NCBI GenBank assembly: GCA_020747065.1
Contig: JAGMVK010000013.1
Location: forward strand, 620,001-684,000
Reading direction: 5' to 3'
Origin: Cadophora sp. MPI-SDFR-AT-0126
Taxonomy: Eukaryota > Ascomycota > Leotiomycetes > Helotiales > Ploettnerulaceae
DNA: 64,000 nucleotides
The position numbers and the translations under genes were made by a program. Below are positions 44,338 to 55,436 of this stretch, piece after piece (the stretch's first letter is position 1; each line of letters begins with the position of its first letter). The notes under the pieces are model-generated. The model was not told where the DNA came from. It was given only the letters and a program-made list of their open reading frames with translations, and made no database searches.

Positions 44338-47335
44338 TCATGAAAAGTCATCATCTCCACCTTGGTTTCGATCCCCGTCAATGACATCAACACGCAACAC
44401 CAGCTCTTTGGTTTCGCGAGCAATCTCGAATGCTATCGGTGGCAGCGACTGGTTCCAGGCTCTCCAGGCTCGTTCACCCTCGTCGTCATCTCGGCCTTCG
44501 TCAGCGATGTCTCGGCCAGTCTGTCCTGCGTCGATCAGGCGTTGTCGGATGTTGGCCAGTTTTCGAACGATAGGTTCTCCTTGGCTCCTCAGAACACCGT
44601 TGCCGGTCGACGACATAGCAGTTTCAGTAGAAGAAACGACTGTGCCGACGACATCAGCAATAGCATTAATCTGTGTTGATATGGCTGTTATCCCCGCCTC
44701 GCTGCGGATCGAGGACACGAGAGACTGGATGTTTTGCACCAATAGGGCGGTCTGATCTTCGAGATAGATCTAGATTTTGTTAGCACATTGTACCTACAAT
44801 GTAAGTTTCTGATTCTTACCTTCAGCTCTTCGACATCACTATCTTGGGTCCTGATGCCGAAACCGACTCCCATTGGCGCTGGAGGGAGAGCCTTATTGCC
44901 ATTTGTGTAACCATTTCCATTTTGTGCACCCCGAGACATAGATCGTTGACGGCCGGCCCAAGATTCTTTGCCTGAACTTTTAGGTCGCATGGTAGATTCT
45001 CGAGGCGAGTTGATTGGGCTATACATCGAAGAATCGGCACTCATGCGAGCGAGGCCTTGGAATGGCGGTGGGGCAATGTCTTGTCTTGGGTCACGGACAG
45101 GAAAGAAGCCAGTGGTGTCGACTGGAGCTAGATTTCCGTCGTCATCATCTTCCAGCTCGCCTGCAGGCGTTGGTCGGATCTTTACAGTCCTGACAAGCTC
45201 GACCACAGCAGAAGTCAGATGGGAGGCAGCCGCATCAAGTAATGACACAGGAGACAAGCCCTTTGCTGAAGCGAAGTTCTTTGAGGCTGTAATCAAGTTG
45301 TTTGCGGTAGCCGAGACCCTCGATTTTAACTTCGATTGTTGTTGAACCAACTCTTCACTGCCAGTTGGCGCCTCATCAATATCCTGTGTGATTCTCCGCA
45401 CGTTCACGACGACCGATTTCATGAACTCTATCACCCTTGCTGGATCATCCACTCGTGCCGTTCTTAGAAGCTCATCAATCGAGATTTGAAACTTTGTGAC
45501 GTGGACATCCTTGACCATTCCGTTTGCCTCGGTGAAGCCACTTTCTTTGGCATATTTCGCTGCGTCTTGTTGGATAGTGAGTCCGATAGAGGATGCTCTT
45601 AAACTTCGAAGTTGCGTCTTTGTCCGGGCGTATCGATTTCTCCAATCCTTGACTTCCTCTTCTAACTTGTTGACGGTATTCGAGAGCTGCTCCTCCCTGT
45701 CGTACGAAGATTCGCTTCTCTCGGAAAGCACTCGCATTTCCCGAAGGAACTCTTGAGCTTCCCTGCGAACTTCATCTGTGACTATCTGCTGTTCTCGTAG
45801 CTCGTTCCTTAGTTCTTCGTTCTCTCTCTCCAAGTCTGTGTTGCCCATTCCTCTCGAACCTGGTGGAGGTCCTGCTGCTCGTAACTCTTCAATCTGTGAG
45901 CGGAGCTCCCTTTCGGTATTCGCCTGTGAAGCCCGCACACGATCTAACTCCGATTGTAATGACTCGTTTAGATTCTGTGCATCCGCAAGCTTGCTCTCCA
46001 GGTTCATCTTCAAATCCGAGAACTCTTTTTTTTCCACATTCAGTGCAGTTGCTCGACTTCTCTCACCATCCAGCACATTGTTCAGCTCATCGTCTTTCTG
46101 CTTGAGGGTGTCTTCCATGGCATCGAGCTTGTCCCTCAGCTCGGCAACTTGCGACTGATAATCATCGATAAGTTTCTTGTCGGTCTACATATGTTAGCGG
46201 GTACAGCAAGACAAGGGAAACAATAACTTACTTCAGACGAGCCCCCAACACTCTTATTTCTACTTCGGGCAGCACCTTCCAAACCAAAAGCGTCCCCATC
46301 ATCGTCATCATTATCCTCGCCTCCAGTCTCGTCGTCCTCAACCATGGTGCTCTTATTCGGCACTATTGTATTGCTTTGAAACGTCTTTGGAGTAGGTCGA
46401 CCAAAATCATTGGGAGGCAAACCTGGTGAGGGTGGCACACCAAGTCCTCCATTCATTCCCCCGTTCATAGGTCCACCGTTCATCGGTCGTGGCCCATTCC
46501 GAGATTCGCTTCTCATTGAGTATCCTGCTACAGAACTTGCATCTGAGGGTCGGCGCATGCGAGGCATTCCGTTTACAGGTGTACCGTTCCCATTTCTGCT
46601 CGGTGGCCCTCTCATAGAAGCGGGACTGCCCATTCGACTTATATCGCCTGCTGCGAACTTGGGGAACCTCCTTTCTAACTCATAGTATACATCTGTGGCG
46701 AGGTCGCGAAACCTGGGTGGTGGCAGGGTAGACAGCTTTTGTCTGGCCTGGTTTCTCTTCGGATGGAAAGTATCTTTTGGTAACAAGTATGGCGGTGGTC
46801 CTCCGTCCGGCGTACCTCCGTTTGGCGTCCTCCTCCCTGATTGCTGTCTCCGCAGCAATTCGTCGAAAACATCCGTACTTAGTTCTTGAAATTGTACTGG
46901 TGACAGCCTGAGCAGTTTATCTCGTGCCCTATTCGGTCTTGGATTTCCTTTCTCATCCCGCAGTGACGCAGCCAAATATCTCTTGAGGGCAACATAATGT
47001 TCCGAGAGGGTACTTTCGAATTGCTCGTCTTTCCTACTCCTGCCACTCTCACTCTGCGCATATAACCCCGTTCCAACACTAGACCTTGCTATTGAGCTCG
47101 GCGGCGAGGGCTGACCGGTGCCTGGGCTGCCCGCTGCAGATGATCCTCTAGGTGGGAATCCTCCTCCATTCATTGTGCCGTTCGAGCCACTCGATATTGG
47201 CGGTGAAGCAAGTTGCCCACGATTATTTGGTGGAAAGTAGGGCGAATCGTTCTCGGTACCTTGGTATTTCGAAATTCCAGACCATTCGCTCTCTCCTACA
47301 GAAACAGGCGACAAAGGGCCATTTCGACCATTCAT
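44338..47335 (-). CDS. SPA2: Spa2-type polarisome scaffold
   Basis: Three exons (46232-47335, 44820-46184, 44338-44769) give 966 aa. The ATG at 47335 (MNGRNGPLSPVSVGESEWSG) is preferred; the open frame upstream has no family character. Two Spa2-homology repeats lie at about 112-165 (ALKRYLAASLRDEKGN, KLLRLSPVQFQELSTDVFDE) and 190-220 (KLSTLPPPRFRDLATDVYYE). A Pro/Gly/Met-rich linker follows, then an acidic patch and a coiled coil at about 380-560. The C-terminal region has a GIT1-C-like part (SIDELLRTARVDDPARVIEF) and a last helix bundle (LVQNIQSLVSSIRSEAGITA). Spa2 gathers formin, MAPK kinases and Pea2-like partners at the hyphal tip; tip location here is by homology. Confidence 0.93.
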
Positions 47336-48875
47336 TGTAGAAGCTGCTGAGATGTGTGGTGTCTGACCCTTTCGAGGGGAACCTCCGTTCGGAGCGAGCG
47401 TCCTCCAGAACCTATAATTATTGCGCGGCGCACCCAATACCTCCCAGCATCTGCGAGATCTTTTGTCGAGAGATAGGTTCGGATCTTCGAATACAAAACT
47501 GCCTCAGAATGCAACGGTAGCGGCCGTGAAACGTCGTAGGCTGGCAGGGTTGTCAAAGCGAGCGAACGTGTCGGATGGTGACTTAGTGGTGCCGGCAGGG
47601 AATATGTGAGTACCGAAGGGTTGGGTGCCGGAATCTGGATGGATGGATGGATGAATGACTGGTAATGACCGTGGGCTGTGATGTTGCACAGAGAACAATG
47701 ACAATTGCGAAGTGAATTGGAAAGTTTGGTTGTGAGAGAGTGAGTGAGTGTGATGACGGTGGAAAGGGGTCGCACCGCGCGTGTCGATGTGGGCTGCACT
47801 CGATTCGGGAATTTCCAAAGTCTCCTCCCCTTTGACGGCGGGCACGGCGTTCTGTGGGTGTGAGGCGGCGCGTAAACTAGCTGCTGGTTAGGAACGCCAG
47901 TAGCCAAGTGTGAGATCGATAAGCTCCCGATTAGACTTCGATCAGCGGAAGACGAAGGTCGGAAAGCCACAGAGAAGAAGCAAGGGAGAGTTTGTTTTAC
48001 TTGGTGTTGTAGTTCGCGACGGAGAGAAAGATTAAGAACGAAGAGCAGAGTACAAGCGCCGAGGACATAGGAAGGAGAAGAAGTCACAGCTTTTGCACCA
48101 ACATTGTGTTGTTTCTCACGGATTTTTTCTCAATATCCAGGGCCCTTCCAGATGCATTGGCAACGTGCTTTAATCCCCAGGTTGGCCAATCGCTTCAGGG
48201 GTTGATATATTACTTGCTGGCAGGTCGCACAGGGGTCGCATGTCAGTGATTGGTCCCGGTCACACTCAGCATTGAATCTCATCTCACTGGACAGAGAGCC
48301 GATTTCTATTCTATTCTGCCTTTCTCATCCCATTTGCACGCCTGACAAGCGATTGTTGGTGATGATGGGATGTCATGTCTTATAGAGGTGAGTTGGCAAC
48401 TTAGCAGGCTAGAGGATCTCTTGTAACGAAACCTTTGGAGGGTTCTTGCTTGTTGTTCAGACTTCTGGAATATCTAGAGATTCAGATCAGGGTGCACGTA
48501 CCGAAAGCCTAGCCGCTCACTGCGACAGAGATCCATACCTAAATCCCTGAACGACCAATCTTGTCGTTCCAGGTCCGAATTATGGGTCAGGCCAACCCAC
48601 AGACATGGGCCATTTTATCCCAAGCCGCTACCTGTCAAAATCATAGCCTTATGCAACGTTATTGATACTCCGGCATGAAAGCTCCTTATGAAGAAAGAGC
48701 CTGATGATTTATCCCAACTGCTTAGCCTCACAATTGCCTGATGCAGGTTGCAGAAACGACATTTGACTCCTTAATATCTGGAGCATTTCCTAATCCAGGT
48801 GTTCCCCGGAAACGCCACTGTTGGGTATCCTGGTCCTCAACGCCAGCCGTAATCTAAAGTTCAAAATGCACCTTC
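47336..48875. other. SPA2 leader and SSU72 3' flank
   Basis: A 251-codon minus frame (47332-48087) ends at the SPA2 start but looks like a leader, not a protein: low complexity, His/Ser/Pro-rich. A GGAT tetranucleotide run lies at 47637-47656. The rest shows no gene. Confidence 0.45.
47637..47656. repeat. GGAT tetranucleotide repeat
   Basis: Four copies of GGAT followed by a decayed GAAT copy, in the probable SPA2 5' leader or promoter. Confidence 0.75.
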
Positions 48876-49695
48876 TTAAAACCAAGCCAAAGTCCATACC
48901 GCAGGGAGATTTGGCCATCTCTCCTGCCACTCTCCGATGATCTCGGGGACTCTTTCATCAAAACCGCTTCTACTGGCTGCGTTTCCACTATCAAAACCAG
49001 CGGGGTTGCGCTCTCGCTCCTCCGTAGCGGCCTTATTCAACGAATCAGCCAAGTCCAGGATGCCCCTACCTCCCACCAGCGCCTCTTCATGATTATCTTT
49101 GATGTCAACATTGATGACGTGCACAGGTCGGTTCAGAGGCGAACCTCGACTCATAAGATCATCAATAACGGCATCCCAGCATCGTTCCTCGCAAGTGATG
49201 ACGACGTCTACCACTCCCCCTTCCACGCCTTCACTACCTCTATCTTTATTGTGTTCCAAACGAGGTACTCCGATGTGCCAGTCCTGCCACCTCTCTGGAC
49301 CCCATTTGACATTTCTGTTCCGCTCCAGCATGTTCAAGAGGCCATTGGCACGATACAGCCGTGGATCCTTGGCCTCAAGTTCTTTGTACATGCTATCATA
49401 AGATGTTTTGTTGAATTGGTAGACATTGGGTTTGTCTATGGACGGACCTGGCAGACGAACAAGAGAGCCTGTACCGAAAGAGATGACGGGATAGTGAGCT
49501 GCAGCAAGTCGGAGATGCGATTCCATAGATCTGTGGTCATGAGGTTTGTTACATAATAGCAGACAATCTGACGAACCTGTTCTGGTTGCTTGCGCATACC
49601 GTACAAAACTTGAGCTTGAACCCTCCTAGATCTGGACGTTCCCCATTCGAGGTTGCACCATTGGTGGCTCCGCTTTGTCCTTGTGGTTGGGCCAT
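48876..49695 (-). CDS. SSU72: Ssu72, RNA polymerase II CTD Ser5 phosphatase
   Basis: Two exons (49577-49695, 48876-49530) give 257 aa. The active-site P-loop is [12 protein letters not shown] (C-x5-R), about residues 27-38; the intron falls inside the Arg codon, right after the loop. The rest follows the family almost without gaps: [77 protein letters not shown] and the end [10 protein letters not shown]. The first 18 residues are Gln/Gly/Asn-rich and disordered. Ssu72 removes Ser5 phosphate from the polymerase II tail and is part of the cleavage and polyadenylation factor. A fungal Ser/Gly-rich insertion sits before [13 protein letters not shown]. Confidence 0.95.
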
Positions 49696-52068
49696 AATGG
49701 TAGATGTTGAAGAGTTTTACTGCGGCGGACGGATGTCACGTCGTCGTACTATGAGCAGCTCACATCTGCAGGCGTGTGGTCTCCAGTTGGGCTCAATTTA
49801 CTACCGTCAAGCTGTTAGCTTTGCCCACAACAAAGACTTCAAGGGAATGGTAGAGCATGGAGAAAGCAATTCAGTTAAGCGTAAAAAATGTGTCTCCTCA
49901 AGGGAAATAGGACAGCTCCAATATGGTATATCATCATGTTGCGAAAGGAATGTGTAAGGTGCTCTGGGTATACGTACTGCTTAGATTTACTGTTGCGACG
50001 CTGAGGTTGAGGACCAGCTTTGAAGGTCTCGGAGCAGAAGACAGAAATGCTGTGGTTTGTCGTTCGATCTTAGCGCCTCGCTAGGGAAATACGGCGATCC
50101 GTTGATGCACTGATAGCAGAACGTGGAACCGAGGCACTGAGATGGGAATGTTGTCTGAGATATTGGAATCGCCATTATTGTTCGTGTTATTGGCACTCTT
50201 GAAAGCTAAAGACGGATTTCGTATCACAATTGAAGCTCCATATGGCGAAATCAGTTCTGCAAATGTCTGTGGCTATCATCCACCTCAATCTTTACCCGTA
50301 TTACTTTTAACCTCGCTTACTTATGAGCCACGAAACAACGCTGGCGACTCTGACGAGAACACTGCCTAGGCCTGTTATACCCTATCTGCGTCAGCGAAGC
50401 GAAGTTTAACTGCGGAATTCGTGTCTCGAAGCCCTTTATTCGCTCCAGATGCTCTGTTATCTTTTATCTATTTCTACAGCTGAGCTCAATTCCATCTCAG
50501 CTGAACCTTGGTGGCAAGGTCAGACTGGCCTACTTGGTGAGATCTAGACGGGTCTGTCATCCCATTTAAGTCTATCATTTCCTTTGGCACGGCCTAGCTT
50601 GGTGTCCAATATCTGAAGTAATTATCTTTATGAGTTCGCTTAAAATTTGAGACAGGATAATCGCAGTCACCTCATGGATGGCTTCATGAAGCCAGCACGT
50701 GTCTCTTGAACAGGCATCGGAAACCGGTTGAACGTGTTGCCGTTGCCGAAGCCTGTTTGGCCGTGGATTTTGAGGAAGAAGGCCAGATGTCAGGTTCTTC
50801 GTTACCACATTTCTTTCAAAATATACTTGGCGGGCAATAACAATAAATAATAACTTCAAAGTATCTGGACAGCACGGGTGGATCATTCATAATGCAACCT
50901 TGTAAGTCCCGTCCCCAGCAGTGCAGAAACATGGCTCGAATACTATTGGTCAGGCTCGCCTTTCCCGCTTGTGTTGCCCCCTAGATGTTTCAAGTCAGGG
51001 TGTCCTCGCAGCTCTATTCCGGAAATAGATTTATTTTCGGTCTTTAGACACATGGAGATGCCACCCCCAACAGCCTTTCCAGAACCATCGCGGGCATGAT
51101 GAAAGCCTTGGAAGCCATAATACAGCGCCCCATTGTCGTCGCAGGATAGCATAGGATCCCTCCGATGTTCCCAGGGCGTGCCCTAGTATCAACTGTATAA
51201 ATAATCACGTGTACCAGCACCTTCACACGATCTTCACGCTTCCATTCTTCATTTCGCGTTGCGGGGTTCAGGCTTGGGTCTTGTCCTGTCCTGGTATCGA
51301 GGGATCTTTGCGGCGGCGTTTGTGTCTGGGCGCTTGTTCTTTCACTCACCCTCGCCCTCACCCACGCACGCACGAATAGACTGCCCTGCCCTACCCTGTC
51401 CTGTCGTCCTACCTTCTTCAGCAGTCAGTCCTGCTCCCAAAATCCAAACAGAAGGCAAGCGATCTGAGCGCCAGCAATTCATTCAGCGCCTGTCTGCCCC
51501 GTTTTGGTCGCCGCTGGCTCTGCAGTAGCCTTCCTCCTCTTCATCTAGGCGCATTGGTGCTTACCATTGGGTAAGTTGGAGGGCGGTGGGGTCAGCGCTC
51601 CCTTGATCTCTTCAAAGATCAGATTTGTCTGTGTCCACTCTTCAAAAGCATCAACCTGGTCGAGAGTCGCAACCGCAATCTGACATTGTCACATCTATCT
51701 CGAACAAGCCAGTCGTAGCCTCGACTGCGCTTCTCTTGCGCCAATATTGACTTATTGTCGCATCAACTGTCGAACATTCCTCATCTCCTCCGATTGATCC
51801 TACTACTCTGGACACCACGCACGCGCGAAACTGTCACACTGCCATCGTTGCTGATCACTACCCCGGCGTCAGTCGATCAGAGTCCCAGTGATCTGAACAG
51901 TGTCGGAGTAGACTCGATCTTCCCCTCCTTGCTTTTGCGCAAGCGTAGCTACGATATCTGGTGGGCTTCGAGGCTTGCTGGCAAGCTGCCGCTGATTTGG
52001 CATCATCGCACACAGCGGATATTCACATTGCGCCTGTTGACGAGGCTGGTCATAAGCTCGACTCCAAG
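49696..52068. other. 2.4 kb divergent intergenic region
   Basis: Upstream sequence of SSU72 and of the NBP2-like gene. The stretch 51200-52068 is pyrimidine-rich, like a long fungal leader. The frame of the NBP2-like gene stays open back to 51961 but without ATG. No separate gene is supported. Confidence 0.45.
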
Positions 52069-53754
52069 ATGACGGCCGTTATGTCTCCCACGCTTGACAC
52101 CTCATCCCCAGCGACATCACCTTCGCCCGTAACCTCACCTTCGTCGAACCCCAATCATCCTCCATTACCGCCCTTGATTACATCTCCTCCGTCCCGACGG
52201 TCAACTCTTCAGCGACCAACTTCACATGCGTCAAAGAACAGGTTATCGCAGTATTCGAACTACTCGGTGCCCTCGCGCTCAAGACCGCCATCGCATATCT
52301 TTCCAGTCTTCCATTCAAGTCTACCGTATACGACCGTCCGTGATTTTGCATATCCAGTCTTACATCCCATGCACTATGGACCACCCTTGGAGCCTTCGCA
52401 ACCACCCTCAGGATTGTCAACACCTGCAAGCGAAACACACAAGCGGCTGTCTGATCCACCAACATCCTGGGATAGTAGGGGAAACTGGGTACCTGGGTCA
52501 TGGGCAACCGAAGGTCTTATGAAGGGCGAGCAGTTGGCACCTATACACTTTGGAGATGGGCCGCCTTGGAGTGAAGATGAAGATCTACAAAGCCCTGTGG
52601 TAGTCAGTTCGCGCCACAGAAAGCACAAGTCTTCTACTGGTGGATTTGGAAGCTCACAAGGGCGTGGGAGAGGACGGAATCGCAGGGAGGACGGTGAGCG
52701 TACAAGCAGTATGCTCAGTCAAGAGAATTATGAGCAAGATAGAGGGTTCTTTATTAGTAGGGGAGGTGATGGTAGCGAAAGGTATTATGTGAATGAAGGA
52801 GACGAGGCAGACGGCCCAGGAGGGGAGTTTGTCACTTATCCACCAGAGCAAGCCCGACATTCGACATTGGCTCCTTACAATGTCCCAGGCCAAAGGGACT
52901 CACATTTTGCCGGTACACTGCCTAGCAGGTCATATACCGACGAGACCGGGCAGGAATATCGGTCCGAATCCGACGCTTCGAGCTCGGCTTCTTCACCTGG
53001 ACTGACCCGACATGATGAATCGCGGTACTCGAGGGACTATCAGTTTACGATTGCATCACCAGACGAAGAAATGCATGGCAAGGCTGTGGCACTTTTCGAT
53101 TTTGAGCGCGAAAACGAGAACGAGCTACCTCTGGTGGAGGGACAGGTCATTTGGGTGTCTTACCGGCACGGTCAAGGATGGCTTGTCGCTGAGGATCCAA
53201 AAACCCAGGAAAGTGGTTTGGTTCCAGAAGAGTATGTTCGGTTATTGAGGGACATTCAAGGAGGATTAAATTCCTTAACTGGGCAAGCAACGGATCAGTT
53301 ACTCAGTCCTGTCGCACCAGACTCAGGTACTCCAACTCAAGCGGAGCATGGCCAAAGTTTTGGGCATACTCCGACGCCAAGCAATGGGAGCAATGGATAC
53401 CAGCAACCCATAGTATCGACTTTTTCAACCTCCTCGAAAGATCTCCATCCATATCCTCAGCATCTTCTCGGGACGCCTGCTGGGCAACCGCCACCACAAG
53501 TCATCCACTATCATGGTCAACGAGGAGGTAGCCAGGCAAACACACCGACATTATCGAGCTCTCAGGAAGGCGCCCGAGACCGAACTAGCAGTCAAGATAC
53601 TAAGGCTCGCAAAACGGAAGACAGTTTGAACACTACACCGATCGCAACTCTACCAGATACGAGGCTAGAAACGGCAGTCAAGCAGCCAGGGAGTCCAGAC
53701 AGTGAGTCAACAGAGGGGTCTTCAGATGCTGAAAAGGACATTTCAAGTCCATGA
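52069..53754 (+). CDS. Nbp2-like SH3 adaptor protein
   Basis: Single exon of 561 aa. The first ATG is 52069; the frame is open before it, so an unseen 5' exon is possible. Residues 1-330 are Pro/Ser/Arg-rich and disordered, with SH3- and 14-3-3-type motifs. One SH3 domain spans about 336-395: GKAVALFDFERENENELPLV, then EGQVIWVSYRHGQGWLVAED, and GLVPEEYVRLL. The tail is Ser/Pro/Gln-rich and ends SSDAEKDISSP. In yeast, Nbp2 links the Ptc1 phosphatase to Pbs2 to damp HOG signalling, and the SH3 sequence and the acidic insert resemble that family. The long flanks are typical of filamentous fungi. The regulatory role is by homology. Confidence 0.82.
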   Translation: MTAVMSPTLDTSSPATSPSPVTSPSSNPNHPPLPPLITSPPSRRSTLQRPTSHASKNRLSQYSNYSVPSRSRPPSHIFPVFHSSLPYTTVRDFAYPVLHPMHYGPPLEPSQPPSGLSTPASETHKRLSDPPTSWDSRGNWVPGSWATEGLMKGEQLAPIHFGDGPPWSEDEDLQSPVVVSSRHRKHKSSTGGFGSSQGRGRGRNRREDGERTSSMLSQENYEQDRGFFISRGGDGSERYYVNEGDEADGPGGEFVTYPPEQARHSTLAPYNVPGQRDSHFAGTLPSRSYTDETGQEYRSESDASSSASSPGLTRHDESRYSRDYQFTIASPDEEMHGKAVALFDFERENENELPLVEGQVIWVSYRHGQGWLVAEDPKTQESGLVPEEYVRLLRDIQGGLNSLTGQATDQLLSPVAPDSGTPTQAEHGQSFGHTPTPSNGSNGYQQPIVSTFSTSSKDLHPYPQHLLGTPAGQPPPQVIHYHGQRGGSQANTPTLSSSQEGARDRTSSQDTKARKTEDSLNTTPIATLPDTRLETAVKQPGSPDSESTEGSSDAEKDISSP

Positions 53755-54597
53755 CCTTCGGGGGGCTGCTTTGAACTGCTTTTAGAAGGGGACATTTGAG
53801 AATTTCTAGCGTCTTGGTTCCTGTGCATTTTTGCTTCTTCGTTTCTCCCATACCCATCCATTGTCGGTCGGCTTGCATATACTTTTCTGGAAAGAAGAAC
53901 ATTCGCTTAATACTATTTCTGCCCTCACTGTATTATCACATGTTTTCGTTTTGGTTGGCTGGATGGGATTGCACGGGCTTTCATAAATGGAGCTTAAGGA
54001 AGGGAGAGCGAAAGATTCGGTGCATAATAAGGTTATTACGAGCTTTATGAGCGACCCTTTTTCTGGGGTCGAGGGTTGGGTTGTGGTTAGGGCATGAATT
54101 CGATTGAATTGGATTGGATGAGATGATGTATGAGTTCAGACGAGACATTCATGAGTTGGTACAGTGGTTATTAGAGTAGCTGATACATAGTGGAACAGAA
54201 AGATCGTTGGACACATCTTGTGTGTTTACTTAGAGAACTGAACTTGTGACCTCCTTTCCTAGAACGAACTAATCAAAAATCCGACCACTATCAAAATAAC
54301 TTGGGAGAATTCCGAAAATATGCTAGGAGGTAGGAATCCAGTCAATAAAACAGATCTTTAAGTCCAATCGGCCAGTGGCTTAGAAAGATATGATACAATA
54401 TACAAGCATGTGATAAGTGACAGGTACGAACGCTTGTGGTGGGGTTGAGGAGGGGTCGCGGGAATGACCGCATAGCTCCTTCCCCCAAACAGTATCAGAC
54501 GACATCAGACAACCAAGCTCCATCAAGCTTTCAAGACAATTAAATATAAAGATCATCCCCCAGATTTACCCAGCAAAGGCATGTTCGCACTTCAAAC
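53755..54597. other. Intergenic between the SH3 gene and nicotinamidase
   Basis: 3' flank followed by a short promoter. No coding region or repeat of note. Confidence 0.45.
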
Positions 54598-55436
54598 ATG
54601 GCAGAAACAATCTTTAAACCCGCTCTGATCATTGTCGATCTCCAGGAAGATTTCTGTCCACCAGTATGTGCCTTTCCTTCACTCTTGGAATCACTCTGCC
54701 CCTGCAACAAGTTCTTGGGGGCGACAATATGAATGCTGTGTTTGAATGCATCTCGCACATACGTACATATCCATAGCATTGCTAGCAAGTATAAGGCTAA
54801 CCTGAAATGCAATAGAATGGGTCCCTGGCCGTTGAATACGGCCGGGCCGTAATACCCTCGATCAACCACCTCCTCACCCTGCCCTTTGCTCTCAAAGTCG
54901 CCACAAAAGACTGGCATCCGGCCGACCACATCTCATTCGCCTCCTCGCATCCCGGCAAGAACCCCTTCATCGACACCGTCACAATCGTCAACCCTCTCAA
55001 CCCCAACGAAACCTACGAATCCCGTCTCTGGCCCGACCATTGCATCCAGAACACGCCTGGTGCTGCACTCGTCCCAGAATTAGATGTCAGTAAGATCAAC
55101 AAGATCGTGGAGAAGGGGATGAGGAAGGAGATAGAGATGTATTCCGCTTTTTATGATCCTTTGCAGCATCCGAGGGTTAGTGATACTGGGCTGGCGGATG
55201 TGTTGAGGCGAGAGGGCATCACAGATGTTTTTGTGGTGGGACTGGCCTTTGATTATTGTGTTAGAGCCACGGCCGAGGATGCGAAGAGGGAGGGCTTCAA
55301 GACGGTGATTGTGAGGGAGGGGACGAGGGCTGTTGATCGGACGAATTGGGCGCATGTGGATAGGGAGCTGCATAGTATGGGGGTGAACATTGTGGGTGTT
55401 GAGGGCAAGGAGGTTCAGAGGGTCAGAGAGCTTTAG
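54598..55436 (+). CDS. PNC1: Nicotinamidase
   Basis: Two exons (54598-54663, 54816-55436) give 228 aa. It deamidates nicotinamide to nicotinate in the NAD salvage pathway and so limits nicotinamide inhibition of sirtuins. The catalytic triad is visible: Asp in LIIVDLQEDFCPP, Lys in VEKGMRKEIEMYS and Cys in VGLAFDYCVRATAEDA. Metal ligands are in TKDWHPADHISF. The WPDHCIQNTPGAAL motif identifies the nicotinamidase branch and not plain isochorismatases. No targeting signal. The intron is 152 nt, long for this window. Coding sequence switches from C-rich (54820-55070) to G-rich (after 55090). Confidence 0.94.

Noticed and set aside
47332..48087. 251-codon minus frame upstream of SPA2
   Set aside because: His/Ser/Pro/Thr-rich, out of frame with SPA2 and ending at its start; reads as a leader sequence.
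51961..52068. N-terminal extension of the SH3 adaptor from a GTG
   Set aside because: Fungal nuclear genes start at ATG; the first in-frame ATG is 52069, although an upstream exon is not excluded.
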